64,000 nt of DNA, from assembly GCA_951804985.1 (NCBI GenBank), contig OX638132.1, forward strand, positions 22,325,989-22,389,988, in the 5' to 3' direction. The DNA is from Dryomyza anilis (lineage: Eukaryota > Arthropoda > Insecta > Diptera > Dryomyzidae). The notes beneath the pieces are model-generated. The model did no database searches. It was given only the letters and a program-made list of their open reading frames with translations, and was not told the DNA's origin. Position numbers and translations under genes: made by a program. Position 1 is the stretch's first letter, and every line of letters starts with the position of its first letter. Of the stretch, positions 59,598 through 64,000 are shown piece after piece.

Positions 59598-59805
59598 AGA
59601 TAAAATAGTGGTGTAAGGGTATTAATTGTTTGTTTTTAAAGCACCTGTCGATTGGCATTATTATTTTAAAATATTTTGCCAAACATTTTTTCCTGCAAAT
59701 AACAAATGGCAAATTTATGTTTGGGAAAATATTTTTAATTAATGATGCAGATCGATAGGTGCTTTAAAATCAAACAATTAATGTCTCTATATTACTATTT
59801 TATCT
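59598..59805. repeat. Hairpin MITE, copy 2
   Basis: Same family as 59304-59503, about 95 bp away and in the same orientation; arms start AGATAAAATAGTGGTGTAA. Slightly longer loop. Confidence 0.8.
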
Positions 59806-60130
59806 TGCGCTAATAAATAGCATAAAAAACAAAAATATTTGCGTTTTGATCAGGATATAGCCTTACAAATCCGTATTTATAATTCAATAGGTTGTCCAAA
59901 TCTAAAGATATTATATATACGTTGTAATAATTGACGAATAAACCAAAATAAGAGAAAAAATTGAAAAATATATAAATTTTGATAATTTTTTAAGCACTTC
60001 AAACTATAAAATTTGATTTCCCAACATTTTTGAAAATGAACATTCGCTCCTTTGGCATGACAGTGAAAAATTATCATTCTTGCAAAATATTTTTCTTATA
60101 ATTGTAGAAAAATTTTCATAAATTGAAGAA

Positions 60131-60273
60131 ATACTTCCTAATATTTCCACCAATTTTACTTTTAAACTGTTTTATTCCAACAAAACTTTCAAACTGTTTT
60201 ATTCACTTCTTAATATTTCACCAATGTTACTCTCAAACTGCTTTATTCCAAAAAAACTTTCAAACTGTTATTC
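60131..60273. repeat. Two-copy tandem repeat of about 72 bp
   Basis: Each unit has ACTTC-TAATATTTC-ACCAAT, then AAACTG-TTTATTCCAA and CTTTCAAACTGT. It creates the 64-codon frame at 60123-60317, which is not considered a gene. Confidence 0.7.
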
Positions 60274-62015
60274 AATCGTTTAAATCTGTAACATTCAATG
60301 TAATGTTCGTAATATAATCCACAAGTTGTAATTCAGAAAACTGTTTGTATATTAGCCTAATACAAATGATAGTAATGTTGGTAGATCGTGGATGTTTACT
60401 AATTGGAGGATTGTCTCAGATAGAGAACAAACGAAGACAAACAAAAACAATGTATCACGTAAAAAAACAAATTATTATAAATAAAAAATTATAAACAAAA
60501 AAGATTTTTTTTTTTACTTTTAAAAAGTTTTTTTTGTGTGAATAATTTGAATTTAAATATTGCACCATATTTTATTTATAATTTAAATTATTTTTTTTCT
60601 CTTAAAATGGTATTAACATTTTTTTAAATCAAAAAAATATATTTTCAATAAATCATATAAAAACTATATTTAGTTTTAATAAAATCATTTCATAAAACGA
60701 GGTAACCTTTTCCTTATAATTTAAAGAAATTGTATTAAATCCTTATTTTAAATAAAATGAAAAGTTTCATTGGAGTTAAATCATTACCAATTTTCTTCAA
60801 ATCTAGTCTAAATTTCTATGATATAAATACATTTTTTTTTTTTTTGTGTAACATGATGTCTAAAATTTAAAATAAAACTGCTTAACGTTTACAAGTAAAA
60901 TATATCTCTGATAGGTTTAAATTAAAATATTTTAATGAATTAGATGTTTAAGAACAGAATTCAAACTTCACTGAAGTAAATAAATGTTTTAAATCGTACC
61001 AAACATTACCCACCACAACATTTTAATTTTTTAACACCCAGCTTAGGACTTTCTAAAGCTTACCAAAGAAACCCAGAAAACCAAAAAAATAACAAAATAA
61101 AAAGTTAAGCCATCAGACTGTTATTTATAGCCTGTTATATGCAAAAGGTTCGATATACTGCGAACGAAGAAAACATAGATGCGTGCCAAAGTTCAAAGGT
61201 GCCAACTGGCATCTGAGGAGAACGTCAAGGGTAGGTATGGGTATGCCAGACAGAAAGAACATAACAAAATCGACGTATTTTCGAATTATGCGTCAGTAGG
61301 TACTTAAATAAATTACATATAAAATGTACAGACGACACACATGCCTCCTGGCACGCGCCCCAACTCACGGTAATTGTGAATAATGGCTGTCGCCAATTTA
61401 TGTGCAGCTTCTACAATTCATCGTGAGAAATACTAGGCACTTTGCAACTCCATGCAGAACAAGTGACACCAAGAATAAACAAAACAATGAATGTAATTGA
61501 AAAATGATTTTAATTAATTTCTTAACTATCGCGTATGAGTATCGCAGATGAACGCAAGATGACGTTGCAATGCATATGATCAATTGTGATCAATTTAAAT
61601 TCTGCATAAGAATAACACTCGAACAAATATAGCAAATGAGACGAATTATTTAATTACACAAAGTAAATAATTTAAAGAGTTAAAACTATACAATAAATAC
61701 ATTTAATGGGCGTTTCAATAGCCGCACTGACTTAAAGGGTATATAGCCCATGGTTGTAGGGTAGGGTGGTTCTCGAACATATGGAAAAAACTCGATACAC
61801 CTTACGAGTCAACGTAATTAAAATTTCGGAAGGGAGTGCCGTTCGTAACATCTTGGTAACATTTCAATTTCAACATGGTCATAAGTGTTCGCGATCTCAG
61901 AACAAATCTTCAAAATATGTATTGTCCTATCGCGACGATAACTAATGTCTCTAAGTCCTGAGTTTGTATACGAAGGACACTAATGTTTTGATAAAACTTG
62001 TCTAATGCATCAATA
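60274..62015. other. Intergenic or 5' intronic DNA
   Basis: AT-rich, apart from a more GC-balanced stretch at 61,130-61,620. On the minus strand, CACAATTACC|GTGAGT near 61,373 is a plausible splice donor, so a noncoding 5' exon of the NDRG gene is possible but unproven. Confidence 0.3.
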
Positions 62016-63675
62016 TACACAGAAAAAAAAATTCATGAATATGATGAATTTATTCGTAAATATTATGAATTTTTTTCGCCAACAACCAGATTCATCATAT
62101 TGATACCACTATGTATTAAATGATATATTGATGAATGCATTCATTATATACATATATGAACTTTTTCATACTATCGCACATCATAGTGAAGAACGAAATA
62201 TTCAATACAATAAATTTTATTCGTCATATTGATGAATATAATCATAATAACTATGAATAATTAAAATTGTTTTGTAAATTGTTCATAATCTATATATATA
62301 AAAGAACAAGTCCTGATTGACTGACTGATCCATCAACGCCCAGCTCTAGGAGCATGAAATTTTGACAGGGTGTTCATCTCCCGACGTAGGCGTGCACTAA
62401 GACGGGATTTTTTGAAATTCGCCCCCTAAGGTACAAAAATGGGCGTGGCAAACCTGAGGCATGGCCTCTCCCATATAACCAAAACATTAAAATTGCGTTA
62501 ACTCCTGACATACTAAGAGTAGAGTTAGAAAAATAGAATCAAATGTTCATATTTAAAACTCCAATCGTCACGTAGAATGTTCTCGGGATTGGTCAACGGG
62601 GCGTGGCACCTTCCTTATAACCAAAACATTAAAATTGCTATAATTCCTGACCTACTAAGAGCAGAGTTGTAAAAAACGAAACAATGTAATTTTTTTATGA
62701 TTTTTTCAAAAAACAAAAAAAAAATTGTGTTTAGAAAATAATTCTATAAAATATGTCCCTCAAAAAAATTTGTAGGAAAAAATTGTATTTTAAAAAAATA
62801 CAATATTTTTTTTTTTTTAATATTTAAACAAAAATGTTTTGAAATATAAATTTTTATTAATACAAAGTTGTAATATAAATATATACATTACAAAATAATT
62901 TACTAATTTATGCATGTCGAGCAAACATTTTATAAGAAATAGCATACAAGAACTACTTGAGAACTGCGATGAATACCAAAAAATTAACGAAAAATAAATA
63001 TTTTGATTAAATTTGGATTGATAAACAGCAATCTTCAATATGATGTATATATATGTTGTATTTTATGTATTTGTTCATTAATATGATGAAACGTATTCTT
63101 TACATACAGTTCATTATATTTAGAAACACTTTTTCGATACAAACAAAAAATTTCACCAACTACCGGTATTAATCATATTGATGAATTCATTCATTGAATT
63201 AAAATCGTATTTTTTAAATGTTTTTCATTTTCAATATTTTTTTATTATCATATTTTAAACAAAAATTAGTCTCCATTTACACATTTATGTATTTAGAATT
63301 CTTAAAGGATTTATAATATTTAATTGCTAATTATTCGAGGACTCTATTTCATCATATTGATGATTTTGTTCTTCAAACCATATTAGTTTAAATATCATAA
63401 ATCTTATAAGAATTATAAATACTTAAATGTGTAAATGGAAATAAATTTTAATTTGAAATTTGATGTTATACAATATATTGAAAATGAAAAACATTGAAAA
63501 AATACGATTTTAGTTCAATGAATGAAATCATCAATATGATGAATACTTGTTGTTGGTGAACACTTTTTTTTGTGCAGTTACCAAACGTACATCATATTTA
63601 TGACTGCATTCATAACATTTATGTCGTTAGTCATTAATATTATGAATGATTCTTTATGTACATTTTTTTTGTGTA
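62016..63675. mobile_element. Large inverted-repeat element with TACACA-GAAAAAAA ends
   Basis: The left end is TACACAGAAAAAAAAATTCAT and the right end ATGTACATTTTTTTTGTGTA. Interior pairs include CATCAATATGATGAATACTT facing a counterpart near 63,170, and TTTTTCATTTTC facing GAAAATGAAAAAC across 63,200-63,500. ATGAAT/ATTCAT words recur throughout. A Helitron-like fragment (62289 to about 62,650) interrupts it. No transposase. Confidence 0.5.
62289..62650 (+). mobile_element. Helitron-like 5' fragment
   Basis: Starts TCTATATATATAAAAGAACA then GTCCTGATTGACTGAC, the same head as the minus-strand element at 50340-50692. Includes two GGGCGTGGCA phrases in repeated context. No CTAG 3' end is recognised, so it is partial. 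Confidence 0.5.
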
Positions 63676-63895
63676 TTTATACACATTCTACAATATGAAC
63701 TATAAAGCAACGAAATTGGCCTGACATTAATAAAGAAATTTCGGTTTAAGAAACATTATGTTACCATGATGTTACCAACGGTACTCCCTCCCATAATTTG
63801 AGGTACGTTGACTTATAGTTCAATAAAAGTAAATTTTAACAACTCTAGTGTAGGGTCTAAAAAGTTATGCATAATATGAATAATACTTAAACATG

Positions 63896-64000
63896 TTTAT
63901 ACCCTACACTAAGAGTGAAAGGGTATATTCAGTTTGGTACGCTGTTTGTAACACCCTGAAAAAAGCATCTCCGGTATGGAAAAGTATATATATTCTTGAT
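63896..64000 (+). repeat. Dispersed repeat, TATACCCTACAC type, cut by the window edge
   Basis: TTTATACCCTACACTAAGAG, GTTTGTAACACCCTG and TGGAAAAGTATATATATTC match 21255-21440 in order. Confidence 0.5.

Overview
This 64 kb window is AT-rich nuclear DNA from a higher fly (Diptera, Cyclorrhapha). All four genes have fly-like protein sequence, three have fly-type introns, and the DNA between them is packed with small DNA transposons, SINEs and Helitron-like remnants. The repeat load and long introns suggest a large-genome fly rather than Drosophila, but the species cannot be named. Every recognised gene is on the minus strand.

Layout. 1-25,000 holds no gene I can support. It contains palindromic MITEs, tandem duplications, tRNA-derived SINEs and several nested transposons, with quieter unique stretches (about 4.6-7.0 kb, 11.2-13.7 kb, 15.7-17.9 kb) rich in AGATAC/GTATCT words, and a GC-rich promoter-like island near 17.7-17.9 kb. 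25,229-27,020: a four-exon MADF/BESS transcription-factor-like gene with an AT-hook and a polyglutamine region. 28,424-33,749: the ten-exon exocyst subunit gene Sec8, complete at about 984 codons, with a possible 30-nt cassette exon. Its promoter and first exon are tandemly duplicated (33,135-34,618). 36,701-39,693: a decayed Tc1/mariner-type element with about 280-bp repeat-built inverted termini, a broken transposase and an internal palindromic minisatellite. 41,262-42,191: an intronless PP2C phosphatase of the PPTC7 (mitochondrial) type. 48,541-57,183: eight coding exons of an NDRG-family gene, apparently the CG2082 type, whose 5' end is not found, plus a candidate alternative last exon. 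57,184-64,000 holds no recognised coding sequence, but has a Helitron-like element with an internal minisatellite, hairpin MITEs and a large inverted-repeat element.

The genes do not form a pathway: they are a nuclear DNA-binding protein, a secretory-vesicle tether, a mitochondrial phosphatase and an alpha/beta-hydrolase-fold protein. Intron boundaries were placed by hand from GT/AG sites, preserved reading phase and recalled family sequence. The most notable observations are the duplicated Sec8 first exon, the in-frame Sec8 microexon, the in-phase alternative terminal exon of the NDRG gene, and the compound Tc1-type palindromic element.
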